Part shown: positions 23,949 through 32,050 of the stretch, in pieces
Layout: each line of letters starts with the position of its first letter
Numbering within the stretch: the stretch's first letter is position 1
NCBI GenBank assembly: GCA_902523125.1
Contig: CABYYA010000005.1
Span: 1-51,418 of the forward strand
DNA: 51,418 bases
Origin: an uncultured Pelagibacteraceae bacterium
GTDB lineage: Bacteria; Pseudomonadota; Alphaproteobacteria; Pelagibacterales; Pelagibacteraceae
Reading direction: 5' to 3'
Made by a program: the position numbers and the translations under genes
Notes under the pieces: generated by a model
Told to the model about the DNA's origin: nothing
The model's database searches: none
What the model saw: only the letters and a program-made list of their open reading frames with translations

Positions 23949-25289
23949 TTAACCACATTTTTTTGGTGTAATGTTGTTCTCTTTAGCAAATTTAGCTGCA
24001 GACGCCTCTACAAGACCTCTAATAAATGCAGGATCGCCTGGAGCTTCCCAACCAGTTACCTGATTGAATTTAGTTCCATCCCACTGCATTACAGCAAACT
24101 TACCAGCACCTTCATGGTTGGCACAAGAAATAGAGAATGGAGCTAACATTCCGTCAACACCTAACTCTTTCATTCTTGCTTCATTCATGTTGATAGCTTC
24201 GTAACCATCTCTGAACTCAGCACCAGTAACTGCCTTACCAACTTTGTTGTGCATTTTTTGAGCGTTTCTTAAGCCCTCAATCCACATTACAGCAGCACCT
24301 AGTCCTCTGTTCCAGTAAACTGAACCAATCCTGGTTGGATCTGCTAAGTTTCCTTTGCCTGAACCATATACTTTATCTTTGATTGCTTTAACCAAAGGAT
24401 ATTCTCCTGGTAAAGCATTTGCTACAGCGTAAGTTCCCTTAGCTGCATCACCTGCTGGATACATGTCCTCTTCAGCAGCACCGAAAGTTACATACATCAT
24501 TCTATCTCTTGGGAAATTTATTCTAGCAGCATTAGTCATTGCTGTTGAATTCATTCCAGAACCTGCTCCCCAGAAAGTAACCCAATCAGGTTTTTCTTTT
24601 CTGATTTGCAGCCACTGAGATTGTTGTTCAAGACCTGGAGGTGGGATTGATATTTCAATCAACTCAACTCCCCAGTCATTACAAATCTTTCTCATTGCTG
24701 GTAATGGCTCTCTACCGTAAGCAGAGTCAATGTGTAAGTGAACGATTTTTTTACCTTTCATCTTATCAATTCCGCCTTCGATCTGTGCCATAAATTTTAA
24801 TTTAACAGCTATTTGTGACCAGTAATGACTTGCAGCATTAAATACCCAAGGCCATACTCTTCCATCAGCACCGTCAGTTCTTCCGTAACCGTATTGAGCT
24901 AAAACAACATTATCTTTTGCCATACGATTAATTACTGCATATGCTCCTGGTGTTCCTAAAGTATCAAACACAACTATTCTTTGACCATCTTTTTCTAAAA
25001 GTCGCTGATAACACTCAACTGTTTTTACTGCGTTATACTCAGTTTCACATTCTTGCCAAGTAAGCATAACTCCATTGACTCCACCAGTCATGTTGACATA
25101 ATTCATGTAATCAATTTGAGCTCCGTAATAACCAGTTCCCATTGCTGAGTAAGGTCCAACACGGCTACTTGCTACTGGAAAATATTGAGTTTCAGCACCA
25201 AATACAGTTTGAGGTAATGCGATTGAAGAAAATAAAGCTACAACTACTGTAAGAGTAGAAGTTAGCTTTTTAAACATTCTTGCTAACAT
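23949..25289 (-). CDS. Liv-type ABC transporter substrate-binding protein (system 1)
   Basis: Periplasmic binding protein of the peripla_BP_6 group. The 446-residue precursor has a signal peptide (basic MLARMFKKL, hydrophobic core, cleavage likely after VFGA near residue 32). The mature part starts QYFPVASSRVGPYSAMG, has the ligand-face TLGTPGAYAVINRMAKDNV, KKIVHLHIDSAYGREPLPAM and a C-terminal Cys pair candidate (Cys near SISCANHEG and at the final KKCG). It is longer than typical LivK and belongs to a divergent subgroup whose ligands (amino acids, amides, urea) I cannot assign. A strong ribosome site GGGAGG five bases before the ATG supports this start and high expression. It heads the operon with livF-livG-livH-livM. 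Confidence 0.92.
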   Translation of the reverse strand: MLARMFKKLTSTLTVVVALFSSIALPQTVFGAETQYFPVASSRVGPYSAMGTGYYGAQIDYMNYVNMTGGVNGVMLTWQECETEYNAVKTVECYQRLLEKDGQRIVVFDTLGTPGAYAVINRMAKDNVVLAQYGYGRTDGADGRVWPWVFNAASHYWSQIAVKLKFMAQIEGGIDKMKGKKIVHLHIDSAYGREPLPAMRKICNDWGVELIEISIPPPGLEQQSQWLQIRKEKPDWVTFWGAGSGMNSTAMTNAARINFPRDRMMYVTFGAAEEDMYPAGDAAKGTYAVANALPGEYPLVKAIKDKVYGSGKGNLADPTRIGSVYWNRGLGAAVMWIEGLRNAQKMHNKVGKAVTGAEFRDGYEAINMNEARMKELGVDGMLAPFSISCANHEGAGKFAVMQWDGTKFNQVTGWEAPGDPAFIRGLVEASAAKFAKENNITPKKCG

Positions 25290-25335
25290 AATTCCTCCCT
25301 CGTTTTTGTTATGTTAATCATTCTTATTAGATATA

Positions 25336-25364
25336 ATCTAATCACATACCCATTAATTCTGCAA
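25336..25364 (-). promoter_or_regulatory. Possible promoter of the system 1 binding-protein gene
   Basis: Read on the minus strand: TTGCAG (25359-25364), 17 bases, TTAGAT (25336-25341). The -10 overlaps the ATTAGAT/ATCTAAT dyad, which could be an operator. The leader would be about 40 bases and ends with the strong GGGAGG ribosome site. Confidence 0.3.
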
Positions 25365-25581
25365 TTAATAATCATAAAAAAAACTATTATTTTTCTATCT
25401 TAAAAATTAACAAATCAACCAAAGATTGTATTATGCTTTTTAATATTAAATAAATTAATAAATCGATTTGTAATGAAAAAGTAATTATTTTAAAAATTAT
25501 ATGCTTTGATTATTTAGCAAGGCCGGTAATAAATATCTATAAATTTATTTTTAAAGTCATAACCATGTCAAAAATAATTCA

Positions 25582-25610
25582 TTGCTTGAGATCTTAAAAT
25601 AATGTTAGAT
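25582..25610 (+). promoter_or_regulatory. Possible promoter of formate dehydrogenase
   Basis: TTGCTT (25582-25587), 17-base spacer, TTAGAT (25605-25610). The leader is about 30 bases with an AGGAG ribosome site (near 25636) before the ATG. Box composition resembles the candidate for the divergent binding-protein gene. Confidence 0.3.
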
Positions 25611-25645
25611 GCCCTAAATAAATTTATAAATATACAGGAGAATAA

Positions 25646-26845
25646 ATGAAGATATTATGCATATTATATGATGATCCAAAGGGCGGAATGCCAAAATCAT
25701 ATGCACTTTCAGAATTACCCAAAATAGAAAAATATCCAGATGGAATGACTTTGCCATCACCTAAAGGAAGAGATTACACTCCAGGACAATTACTAGGATG
25801 TGTATCCGGTGAACTTGGATTAAGAAAATTTTTAGAAAGTAATGGTCATGAGTTAGTAGTAACTAATAGTAAAGATGGGGATGGGTGTGAAGCTGATAAA
25901 CATATTGTTGATGCTGACATTGTAATTTCTCAACCTTTCTTTCCATATTATTTAACAAAAGAGAGAATTGCTAAAGCTAAAAATTTAAAAATGGCAATTA
26001 CAGCAGGAATTGGTTCAGATCATGTTGATTTACAAGCTGCAATGGATAACAAAATTGATGTTGTGGAGGTAACCTATTGTAATTCAAGATCTGTAGCTGA
26101 ACATATTGTCATGATGATTGTTTCAATGGTAAGAGATTATCATAATCAACATAGGATCGTGAATGAGGGAGGCTGGAATATCGCTGATGCCGTTCAAAGA
26201 TCATATGACGTTGAAGGTATGCATATTGGAACAGTTGCTGCTGGACGTATTGGCTTAGATGCTTTAAGAAAAATGAAACCATTTGATGTTCACTTACACT
26301 ACTTTGATAGACATAAACTACCTGACTCAGTTGAAAAAGAATTAAACCTTACATTTCATGAGTCTGTAGAGTCGATGGTGAAAGTTTGTGATGTGGTGAC
26401 AATTAACTGTCCTCTTCACCCTGAAACTGAAAACTTATTTGATGATGCAATGATAAGTAAAATGAAAAAAGGAGCTTACATTGTAAATACTGCAAGGGGA
26501 AAAATCTGTAATCGAGATGCTATCGCAAAAGCATTAGAGAGTGGTCAATTAAGTGGTTACGCTGGAGACGTATGGTTTCCTCAACCAGCACCAAATGATC
26601 ATGTATGGAGAACTATGCCACATCATGGAATGACACCTCATACCTCTGGAACATCTTTGACTGCACAATCAAGATATGCCGATGGTGTAAGAGAAATATT
26701 AGAATGTTTTTTTGAAGGTAAAGAAATTAGAAATCAGTATTTAATTGTTAAAGATGGTCAGTTAGCTGGTATGGGTGCTCACTCATACAGTAAAGGTTCA
26801 GCAACTGGTGGATCCGAAGAAGCGGCAAAATACAAAAAAAAATAA
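25646..26845 (+). CDS. fdh: NAD-dependent formate dehydrogenase
   Basis: Oxidises formate to CO2 with NAD+, a single-subunit D-2-hydroxyacid-dehydrogenase-like enzyme. The 399-residue length matches the bacterial enzyme. Seen: LSELPKIEKYPDGMTLPSP of the N-terminus, catalytic-domain AGIGSDHVDLQAAMDN, NAD motif GTVAAGRIG (about 195-203) with Asp of YFDRHKLP binding the adenosine ribose, the catalytic Arg in NTARGK (about 284), Gln in WFPQPAPNDHVW (about 313) and His in PHTSGTS (about 332). In glycine/C1-using marine bacteria this enzyme yields NADH from formate made by C1-folate oxidation, which agrees with the gcv genes of this window. Confidence 0.96.
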   Translation: MKILCILYDDPKGGMPKSYALSELPKIEKYPDGMTLPSPKGRDYTPGQLLGCVSGELGLRKFLESNGHELVVTNSKDGDGCEADKHIVDADIVISQPFFPYYLTKERIAKAKNLKMAITAGIGSDHVDLQAAMDNKIDVVEVTYCNSRSVAEHIVMMIVSMVRDYHNQHRIVNEGGWNIADAVQRSYDVEGMHIGTVAAGRIGLDALRKMKPFDVHLHYFDRHKLPDSVEKELNLTFHESVESMVKVCDVVTINCPLHPETENLFDDAMISKMKKGAYIVNTARGKICNRDAIAKALESGQLSGYAGDVWFPQPAPNDHVWRTMPHHGMTPHTSGTSLTAQSRYADGVREILECFFEGKEIRNQYLIVKDGQLAGMGAHSYSKGSATGGSEEAAKYKKK

Positions 26846-26863
26846 TTTTAAATATAATTAATA

Positions 26864-26892
26864 AAGGTGGCTACTTATCAGTAGCTACCTTA
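26864..26892 (+). terminator. Hairpin after formate dehydrogenase
   Basis: AAGGTGGCTAC pairs with GTAGCTACCTT around a six-base loop (11 base pairs, one G-T). No U-tract follows (TTAAAAATC), so it may stabilise the 3' end or act as a weak terminator rather than as a strong intrinsic one. Confidence 0.55.
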
Positions 26893-26903
26893 AAAATCTG
26901 GAC

Positions 26904-26930
26904 TTATCATAATGAATTTGTTTATGATAA
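26904..26930 (+). promoter_or_regulatory. Inverted repeat abutting the msrA start
   Basis: Perfect 9-base arms TTATCATAA and TTATGATAA with a nine-base spacer, ending three bases before the msrA ATG. There is no ribosome-binding site between the repeat and the ATG. It may be an operator or an RNA stem that limits msrA translation. Confidence 0.45.
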
Positions 26931-26933
26931 TTG

Positions 26934-27509
26934 ATGAAGTATTTTTTCATAATTTTCTTTTTTTTAATTAATATAAATTTTTCATATTCTACTCAAAAGG
27001 ATAAAGCATATTTTGCTGGGGGTTGTTTTTGGTGTGTTGAGGAGTCATTTGAAAAATTAAAAGGTGTAGAAGAAGTAATTTCTGGTTATTCTGGAGGTAT
27101 TACTGAAAACCCAACCTACAAAGAAGTCACGTATGGAAATACTGGTCACTTTGAAGTTGTAGAAATAATCTATGATAAAAAAGTAATTTCATTTGAGGAG
27201 TTACTAGAAAATTTTTGGGTTAATATTGATCCATTTGATGCTTATGGTCAATTTTGTGACAAAGGATATAGTTATAGATCAGTTGCATTTTATCAAAATG
27301 ATGAAGAAAAAAAATTAATAGAAAAAGATATAAAAGATTTACAAAATAAATTTAATAAAAAAGTTGTTACATATATTAGGAATTTTGAAAAATTTTATAA
27401 AGCGGAGGAATACCATCAAGATTTTTATAAGATTAAATTACAGAGATATCTTAGTTATAAAAAAGCATGTGGAAGAGAAGAACTATTAAAAAGAATCTGG
27501 AATCAATAA
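26934..27509 (+). CDS. msrA: Peptide methionine-(S)-sulfoxide reductase, exported
   Basis: Repairs methionine-S-sulfoxide in proteins. From the ATG the product is 191 residues: a signal peptide (hydrophobic FFIIFFFLININFSYS, cleavage near residue 19), then the active-site motif GGCFWCVEESF with nucleophile Cys31 and Cys34, SGGITENPTYKEVTYGNTGH, and VNIDPFDAYGQFCDKGYSYRS, plus YHQDFYK, all MsrA hallmarks. Export means it repairs periplasmic or envelope proteins. A TTG directly in front of the ATG would add one residue and is less likely. selO follows after six bases. Confidence 0.93.
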   Translation: MKYFFIIFFFLININFSYSTQKDKAYFAGGCFWCVEESFEKLKGVEEVISGYSGGITENPTYKEVTYGNTGHFEVVEIIYDKKVISFEELLENFWVNIDPFDAYGQFCDKGYSYRSVAFYQNDEEKKLIEKDIKDLQNKFNKKVVTYIRNFEKFYKAEEYHQDFYKIKLQRYLSYKKACGREELLKRIWNQ

Positions 27510-27515
27510 ATCTTT

Positions 27516-28970
27516 ATGAAGAATACTATAAATTGGAATTTTGATAACTCTTATTCAAGACTATCTAATACATTCAAAGAACATATCGAGCCTGTTGCTG
27601 TAAAAAATCCAGAATTAGTTTTGATGAATAAAGATTTAGCTGAAGAATTAAATCTAGACTTTTCTAAAATTAATGAAAATGAATTAGCAGCTTTATTCAG
27701 TGGAAATATTCTGCCAGATGGGAGTAATGCTATCGCTCAAGCTTATGCTGGTCACCAATTTGGACATTTCACAATGTTAGGAGATGGAAGAGCAGTTTTA
27801 ATAGGAGAGCATTTAACGAAAAATAATGAGAGATACGATATTCAATTTAAAGGTTCAGGTAAAACAGCATTTTCAAGAAATGGTGACGGCAGAGCTGCAC
27901 TGGGTCCAATGTTAAGGGAATATATAATTAGTGAGGCAATGCATAATCTAAAAATTCCTTCAACAAGAAGTTTAGCAGTAACTAAAACAGGTGAGGAAAT
28001 AATGCGAGAGACTCCATTGCAAGGTGCTATCTTAACGAGAGTAGCTTCAAGTCATATTAGAGTTGGAACTTTTCAATATGTTGCAGCACGTAATAAAAAA
28101 GATGAGTTAGAAATTTTACTAAATTATGTGATTAAAAGACATTATCCAGAACTAATAAATTCAAAAAATAAAGCTCTAGACCTTTTGAACGTACTTATAG
28201 ATAAACAGATTAATCTTGTAGTTAATTGGATGCGTGTTGGTTTTATTCATGGTGTTATGAATACTGATAATATGACAATTTCTGGTGAGACAATCGACTA
28301 TGGTCCATGTGCATTCATGGATACCTATGACCCAAAAACAGTTTTTAGCTCAATTGATAGGATAGGAAGATATGCTTATTGTAATCAACCAGCTATTACA
28401 AAATGGAATCTTTCAAGATTTGCTGAGTGTTTAATACCTTTAATTAATGAAGATGAAGATAGGGCGATTAAAAGTGCAACAGAGATAATTGAAACATTTG
28501 GCAAAAAATATGAAGAAAAATGGTTGAAGATGATGAAAAAAAAACTTGGATTATTAGGTGAAAATAACAAAGATAAATTTTTGATTGTTGATTTGCTCAC
28601 TTGGATGCATCAAAACAAAGTAGACTATACAAATACTTTTTGTCATTTAATGAATCTTAAAGACTATGATGATGACTTATATAATGATGATAATTTTCAA
28701 AAATGGAAAAAAAATTGGCTAGAGAGATTAAAACTAAATAATAATACTAAAGAAGATTACACAAAATTAATGAGAAGTATTAATCCTCTTGTGATTCCTA
28801 GAAATCACAAAATTGAAAATGCATTAGAAAAAGCCAATGATAGTGATCTTGAACCATTCAATGAACTTTTAGAAATTTTAAAAGCACCATATGACCTACA
28901 AGAAAATATTACAGATTATCTTAAAATGGACACCTCTTTTAAAGATTACAAAACTTTTTGTGGTACTTAA
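27516..28970 (+). CDS. selO: SelO/YdiU protein adenylyltransferase
   Basis: A pseudokinase-fold enzyme that transfers AMP from ATP to proteins, linked to redox control. The 484-residue length and the motifs AQAYAGHQFGHFTMLGDGRAVLIGE, YDIQFKGSGKTAFSRNGDGRAALGPMLREYI, AVTKTGEEI and FIHGVMNTDNMTISGETIDYGPCAFMD match SelO. The inverted ATP pocket uses the Lys of FKGSGKT and the Asn/Asp of NTDNM and DYGP. The C-terminus YKTFCGT has a Cys where the eukaryotic protein has selenocysteine, as in other bacteria. It lies directly after msrA, so the two may be co-expressed in redox stress. Confidence 0.95.
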   Translation: MKNTINWNFDNSYSRLSNTFKEHIEPVAVKNPELVLMNKDLAEELNLDFSKINENELAALFSGNILPDGSNAIAQAYAGHQFGHFTMLGDGRAVLIGEHLTKNNERYDIQFKGSGKTAFSRNGDGRAALGPMLREYIISEAMHNLKIPSTRSLAVTKTGEEIMRETPLQGAILTRVASSHIRVGTFQYVAARNKKDELEILLNYVIKRHYPELINSKNKALDLLNVLIDKQINLVVNWMRVGFIHGVMNTDNMTISGETIDYGPCAFMDTYDPKTVFSSIDRIGRYAYCNQPAITKWNLSRFAECLIPLINEDEDRAIKSATEIIETFGKKYEEKWLKMMKKKLGLLGENNKDKFLIVDLLTWMHQNKVDYTNTFCHLMNLKDYDDDLYNDDNFQKWKKNWLERLKLNNNTKEDYTKLMRSINPLVIPRNHKIENALEKANDSDLEPFNELLEILKAPYDLQENITDYLKMDTSFKDYKTFCGT

Positions 28971-28979
28971 CTTTATTAA

Positions 28980-29681
28980 TTAATTAGAAAATTTTTTCCA
29001 ATTTTCGACTGGGGGAACTAAATGTTCAAGTGTTGATGAGTCTTTTGCTAAAAATACTATATCTGCTGAAATTGATATCCTTTCAGAATTAGACTTTCCT
29101 TGTTCTGTGCCATGAATTGTTTTAGAAGGAAATATCAACAAATCATCTTCTTTAGTATCAAATACAACTTTACTTGAATTTAAAATATCTCGTTTTTTGA
29201 AAATATTTTCTTTTGCTAATGATCTTGAGTCGAATAATTGAGGAATAAATTCATTATGCTTAGAAGTATCAAAAAACATAATCTTAGCATCGTCTTTTTG
29301 TTTCTTTAAATAGAATGCAATGGAAATATGCGACTGATCATGTGAATGATTATCAATATGTTCAGTTTTTTTTGAAATTGTTGCCCACGATCTCTGAAAA
29401 TAAAGATCAAGCTTTGTATGGTTAACTGATAAACTTTCTAAATATTCTAAAATACAATTGTTAATTAGAATAAATAAATTTTTAAATTTTGGATTATTGT
29501 GTAAATACTCAAATCCTTGCGTATCTCCTGTCCAAGCTTTCATTGCGGATTTATAATTTAAATTTTTGCTTTTTTTTTCCATTAATCGGACTTCTTCAAT
29601 CATTTCATTTTTTTCATTTTCTGAAAGTGAAAGTGTCGACTTATAAACTGTCAGTGGAAAAAAATTAAAAATTTTTTGCAT
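28980..29681 (-). CDS. Putative 2OG-Fe(II) oxygenase (TIGR02466-like)
   Basis: A 233-residue cytosolic protein whose start (FFPLTVYKSTLSLSENE) and core SWATISKKTEHIDNHSHDQSHISIAFYLK resemble the family of predicted 2-oxoglutarate/Fe(II) enzymes found in marine bacteria and phages. Iron ligands would be His112 or His114 with an acidic residue, and His190 in IHGTEQGKSNSERISIS, with Arg201 to bind 2-oxoglutarate; FPSKTIHGTE is the typical distal strand. The substrate is unknown. It is last in a minus-strand group TspO, FAD oxidoreductase, this gene (11-base gap), and ends 9 bases from the selO stop. Confidence 0.75.
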   Translation of the reverse strand: MQKIFNFFPLTVYKSTLSLSENEKNEMIEEVRLMEKKSKNLNYKSAMKAWTGDTQGFEYLHNNPKFKNLFILINNCILEYLESLSVNHTKLDLYFQRSWATISKKTEHIDNHSHDQSHISIAFYLKKQKDDAKIMFFDTSKHNEFIPQLFDSRSLAKENIFKKRDILNSSKVVFDTKEDDLLIFPSKTIHGTEQGKSNSERISISADIVFLAKDSSTLEHLVPPVENWKKFSN

Positions 29682-29692
29682 TTAAAAGTAAA

Positions 29693-30796
29693 TTATAGTA
29701 CGTAAGGTTCCGGTCTTGCCTTTGCACCTAATACTCTTTCTACTGCCATATTTGAAATATCAATCGATTGATAAGAGCCTGTTGTAATTAGTTCTGTTAA
29801 AGCTCTTCCAATTCCTGGTGCTTGCATTAATCCTCTTCCAGTAAAACCCGTTGCTAAGTAAACATTTTCAAATTTTGGATGTTTTCCTACAACCGCATTG
29901 TTGTCTAATCTATTACAATCATAATAACCTGCCCAACCACCGGTCAACTTCAATTCTTCAAATGCTGGAATTCTTTTAGCTAAAGCAGGCCAAACCAATT
30001 CTTCAAAATCATCCCAGGCTGGTTCAAGATCTGTAGCATCAAAAACTGATTTTGGTGAGCCAGCTAAATACTCTTTACCTTCAGGTCTCCAATAAACTCC
30101 TGTTGTTAAATCTCCAGTTAATGGCATTTCAGGAATATGTTTTGGACACTTTACTCTAAAAACTGTGTGCTTTTGCGGCTCTACAGGAATATCTTGCAAT
30201 AATTCTTTTGTCCAACATCCAGCGGCAGAGACTATCGTTTTAGCATTTATTTCCGATAAAGACTTAACTTCACCTTTAACAAATTCTGCACCTTGCTCTA
30301 TCGCTTTACTTTTTAATGCTGTGTGAAAAAGGAAAGGATCAATCCATCCTTCGCTTTTATTGTCAGTAAATGTAGCCGTTTCTATTCCTTCTTTGTTTAT
30401 ATAAGGAAAAAACTTATCTAACTCGGAACCTCTGATGTTCTTTGTTCCAGCGTCACATGCTTTATGATTTTCAAGAGCCCTATATTGTTCGTCTGCATGT
30501 TCTGGGCCAAACATTAATAGATATCCATTTGGTACCATGCTTGCAGTAGGATTAGGATTTTTTTCTGTTTTCAGTAGCTCTGGTATTTGAAAAATAAATT
30601 CTCTAGCAAATTTACCTAATAAAATATTTTCCGTTTGAAAAAATTGTCTTCTAAAACCGCCAAGAGATAACGGAAAGGAAGCTGATTTATAAGTTGGGTC
30701 TCTCTCAATTACTTTAACTTTTCTTCCCTCTTTAGATAGGAAATAAGCGGTTGCTGCTCCAATTATTCCCCCACCAACTATTACAACATCATCCAT
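29693..30796 (-). CDS. FAD-dependent amino-acid oxidase-type oxidoreductase (DAO family)
   Basis: A 367-residue flavoenzyme with the dinucleotide-binding motif VVIVGGGIIGAATAYFLS at the N-terminus (Gly-x-Gly-x-x-Gly), ERDP binding the adenosine ribose, and the C-terminal FAD motif LATGFTGRGLMQAPGIGRAL. Among DAO proteins it looks like the sarcosine/dimethylglycine/glycine-oxidase side rather than D-amino-acid dehydrogenases, but the substrate-contact residues do not let me choose. It abuts tspO without any gap and precedes the 2OG oxygenase, so the three genes are co-transcribed. Oxidation of N-methyl glycines would feed the glycine cleavage genes of the window, as an inference. Confidence 0.82.
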   Translation of the reverse strand: MDDVVIVGGGIIGAATAYFLSKEGRKVKVIERDPTYKSASFPLSLGGFRRQFFQTENILLGKFAREFIFQIPELLKTEKNPNPTASMVPNGYLLMFGPEHADEQYRALENHKACDAGTKNIRGSELDKFFPYINKEGIETATFTDNKSEGWIDPFLFHTALKSKAIEQGAEFVKGEVKSLSEINAKTIVSAAGCWTKELLQDIPVEPQKHTVFRVKCPKHIPEMPLTGDLTTGVYWRPEGKEYLAGSPKSVFDATDLEPAWDDFEELVWPALAKRIPAFEELKLTGGWAGYYDCNRLDNNAVVGKHPKFENVYLATGFTGRGLMQAPGIGRALTELITTGSYQSIDISNMAVERVLGAKARPEPYVL

Positions 30797-31279
30797 TTAA
30801 TTTAGCACCATTAAGTTATAGTTAAGAAATAAAGCATAGAAACACCAAAGTAAATATGGAATCATTAAGTAATAACTTACAAAATTGACACGTTTAAATC
30901 TAATAATCAAAATTATTATCAAAGTTATCAAAATCACAAGAACAACTAATGCAAAAAATATTTGATGGAGTCCAAAAAAAACAATACTCCAAGTTGCATT
31001 AAAAACTATATGTATAAAATAAATATAAATTGTATTTACATCTCTTTTTTTACTATGCCAAAAAAACCAAATAGCTAATGTCATCATTATGTAAAGTGTT
31101 GTCCAAACAGGTGCAAATATCCAATCTGGTGGATTATAATTCGATTTCACAAGGCTAGAATACCAGGGTTCTTTGAAGCTAATTGAGACTAAACCTCCAG
31201 TAAATGATGCAGAAAAAGTGACAATTAAAAAAAGAATTAATGAATAAAATTTATTTTTTACCATATTAGTATTATACAT
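30797..31279 (-). CDS. tspO: TspO/MBR family protein
   Basis: A 160-residue inner-membrane protein with five TM helices: the motifs FKEPWYSSLVKSNYNPPDWIFAPVWTTLYIMM (the PxWxFxPVW block at about 45-65) and FNATWSIVFFGLHQ (helix 3) and LWCFYALFLNYNLMVLN (family 'W..fA..LN....LN') are diagnostic. TspO proteins bind porphyrins and cholesterol-like ligands and regulate stress or pigment pathways; the ligand is not known here. The first ATG is five residues upstream of a second one at 31264. With the second ATG, a TATAAT sits six bases before the start. Divergent from the SDR with only nine bases between first starts. Confidence 0.93.
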   Translation of the reverse strand: MYNTNMVKNKFYSLILFLIVTFSASFTGGLVSISFKEPWYSSLVKSNYNPPDWIFAPVWTTLYIMMTLAIWFFWHSKKRDVNTIYIYFIHIVFNATWSIVFFGLHQIFFALVVLVILITLIIILIIRFKRVNFVSYYLMIPYLLWCFYALFLNYNLMVLN

Positions 31280-31288
31280 CTTTATAAT

Positions 31289-32050
31289 ATGAATAAAAAA
31301 ACTATTTGGATCACAGGTGGTAGCACAGGAATTGGTAAAGCTTTAGCAATAAAATTTGCCAAAGAAGGTTGGAATGTTGCAATATCTGCAAGACGTGAAA
31401 ATTTACTAAAAGAAACTTGTGGAGAGCATGAAAATATTAGTTCTTTTCCATTAGACGTAACCGATAAGAATAAATGTAAAGAAGTTTTTCAAAATATAGT
31501 AGATACTTTTGAGAGTGTAGATATTTGTTTTTTCTCAACTGGTACATGGGATCCCAATAAAGAAAAAGATATTGATGTTGAGCAAATTGAAAATGTATTT
31601 AAAGTAAATTTTTTTGGAACATTAAATAGTATTAAAGCTGTAGAGAAATATTTTAAAGATAGAAAAAGTGGGACAATAACTATAGTCTCCTCTATCGCTG
31701 GTTACCGAGGATTACCTAATTCAACTGGATATGGGCCATCGAAATCAGCTTTAAATAATTTAGCTGAAAGTTTATATTTCGATTTTGGTAGATCAAATGT
31801 TCGGGTGTGTCTTGTCTCACCAGGTTTTATTAAAACACCGATGACTGACAAAAATGATTTTAAAATGCCTTTCTTAAAAACTTCTGAATATGCTGCAGAA
31901 AAAATTTATGATGGTTTAGTAAACAAAAATTCTTTTGAAATTCATTTTCCAAAATCTTTAACAACTATATTGAAAATATTAAGTTTCTTACCAAACAAAA
32001 TTTATTTTGGCTTAATTGGGAAACTTACAAAATATCAAAAAAAAAATTAA
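31289..32050 (+). CDS. Short-chain dehydrogenase/reductase
   Basis: A 253-residue classical SDR: cofactor motif TGGSTGIGKALA (residues 8-19), SARREN suggesting NADP preference, the Ser of VSSIAGYRGLPNSTGYGPSKSAL with Tyr147 and Lys151 as the active site, and PGFIKTPMTDKND. The C-terminal part (ILKILSFLPNKIYFGLIGKL) is hydrophobic and may associate with membranes, as in SDRs that act on lipids or long-chain substrates. It converges with the DUF3833 lipoprotein gene (4-base overlap). SDRs with this context are common next to cfa/DUF1365 clusters, which suggests but does not prove a lipid substrate. Confidence 0.85.
   Translation: MNKKTIWITGGSTGIGKALAIKFAKEGWNVAISARRENLLKETCGEHENISSFPLDVTDKNKCKEVFQNIVDTFESVDICFFSTGTWDPNKEKDIDVEQIENVFKVNFFGTLNSIKAVEKYFKDRKSGTITIVSSIAGYRGLPNSTGYGPSKSALNNLAESLYFDFGRSNVRVCLVSPGFIKTPMTDKNDFKMPFLKTSEYAAEKIYDGLVNKNSFEIHFPKSLTTILKILSFLPNKIYFGLIGKLTKYQKKN

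Larger units (their letters stand above)
25290..25645. other. Divergent regulatory region between the binding-protein gene and fdh
   Basis: A 356-base AT-rich gap, the longest in the window, with no reading frame that looks coding. It holds the ribosome site and probable promoter of the binding-protein gene on the left, a 7-base perfect dyad ATTAGAT/ATCTAAT (25327-25343), and the probable promoter of formate dehydrogenase on the right. The middle (about 25400-25570) shows nothing I can name. Confidence 0.6.

Noticed and set aside
25290..25645. A small RNA or gene in the 356-base gap
   Set aside because: No terminator-like hairpin with a U-run, no coding frame and no structured segment that I could name; a regulatory region is enough.
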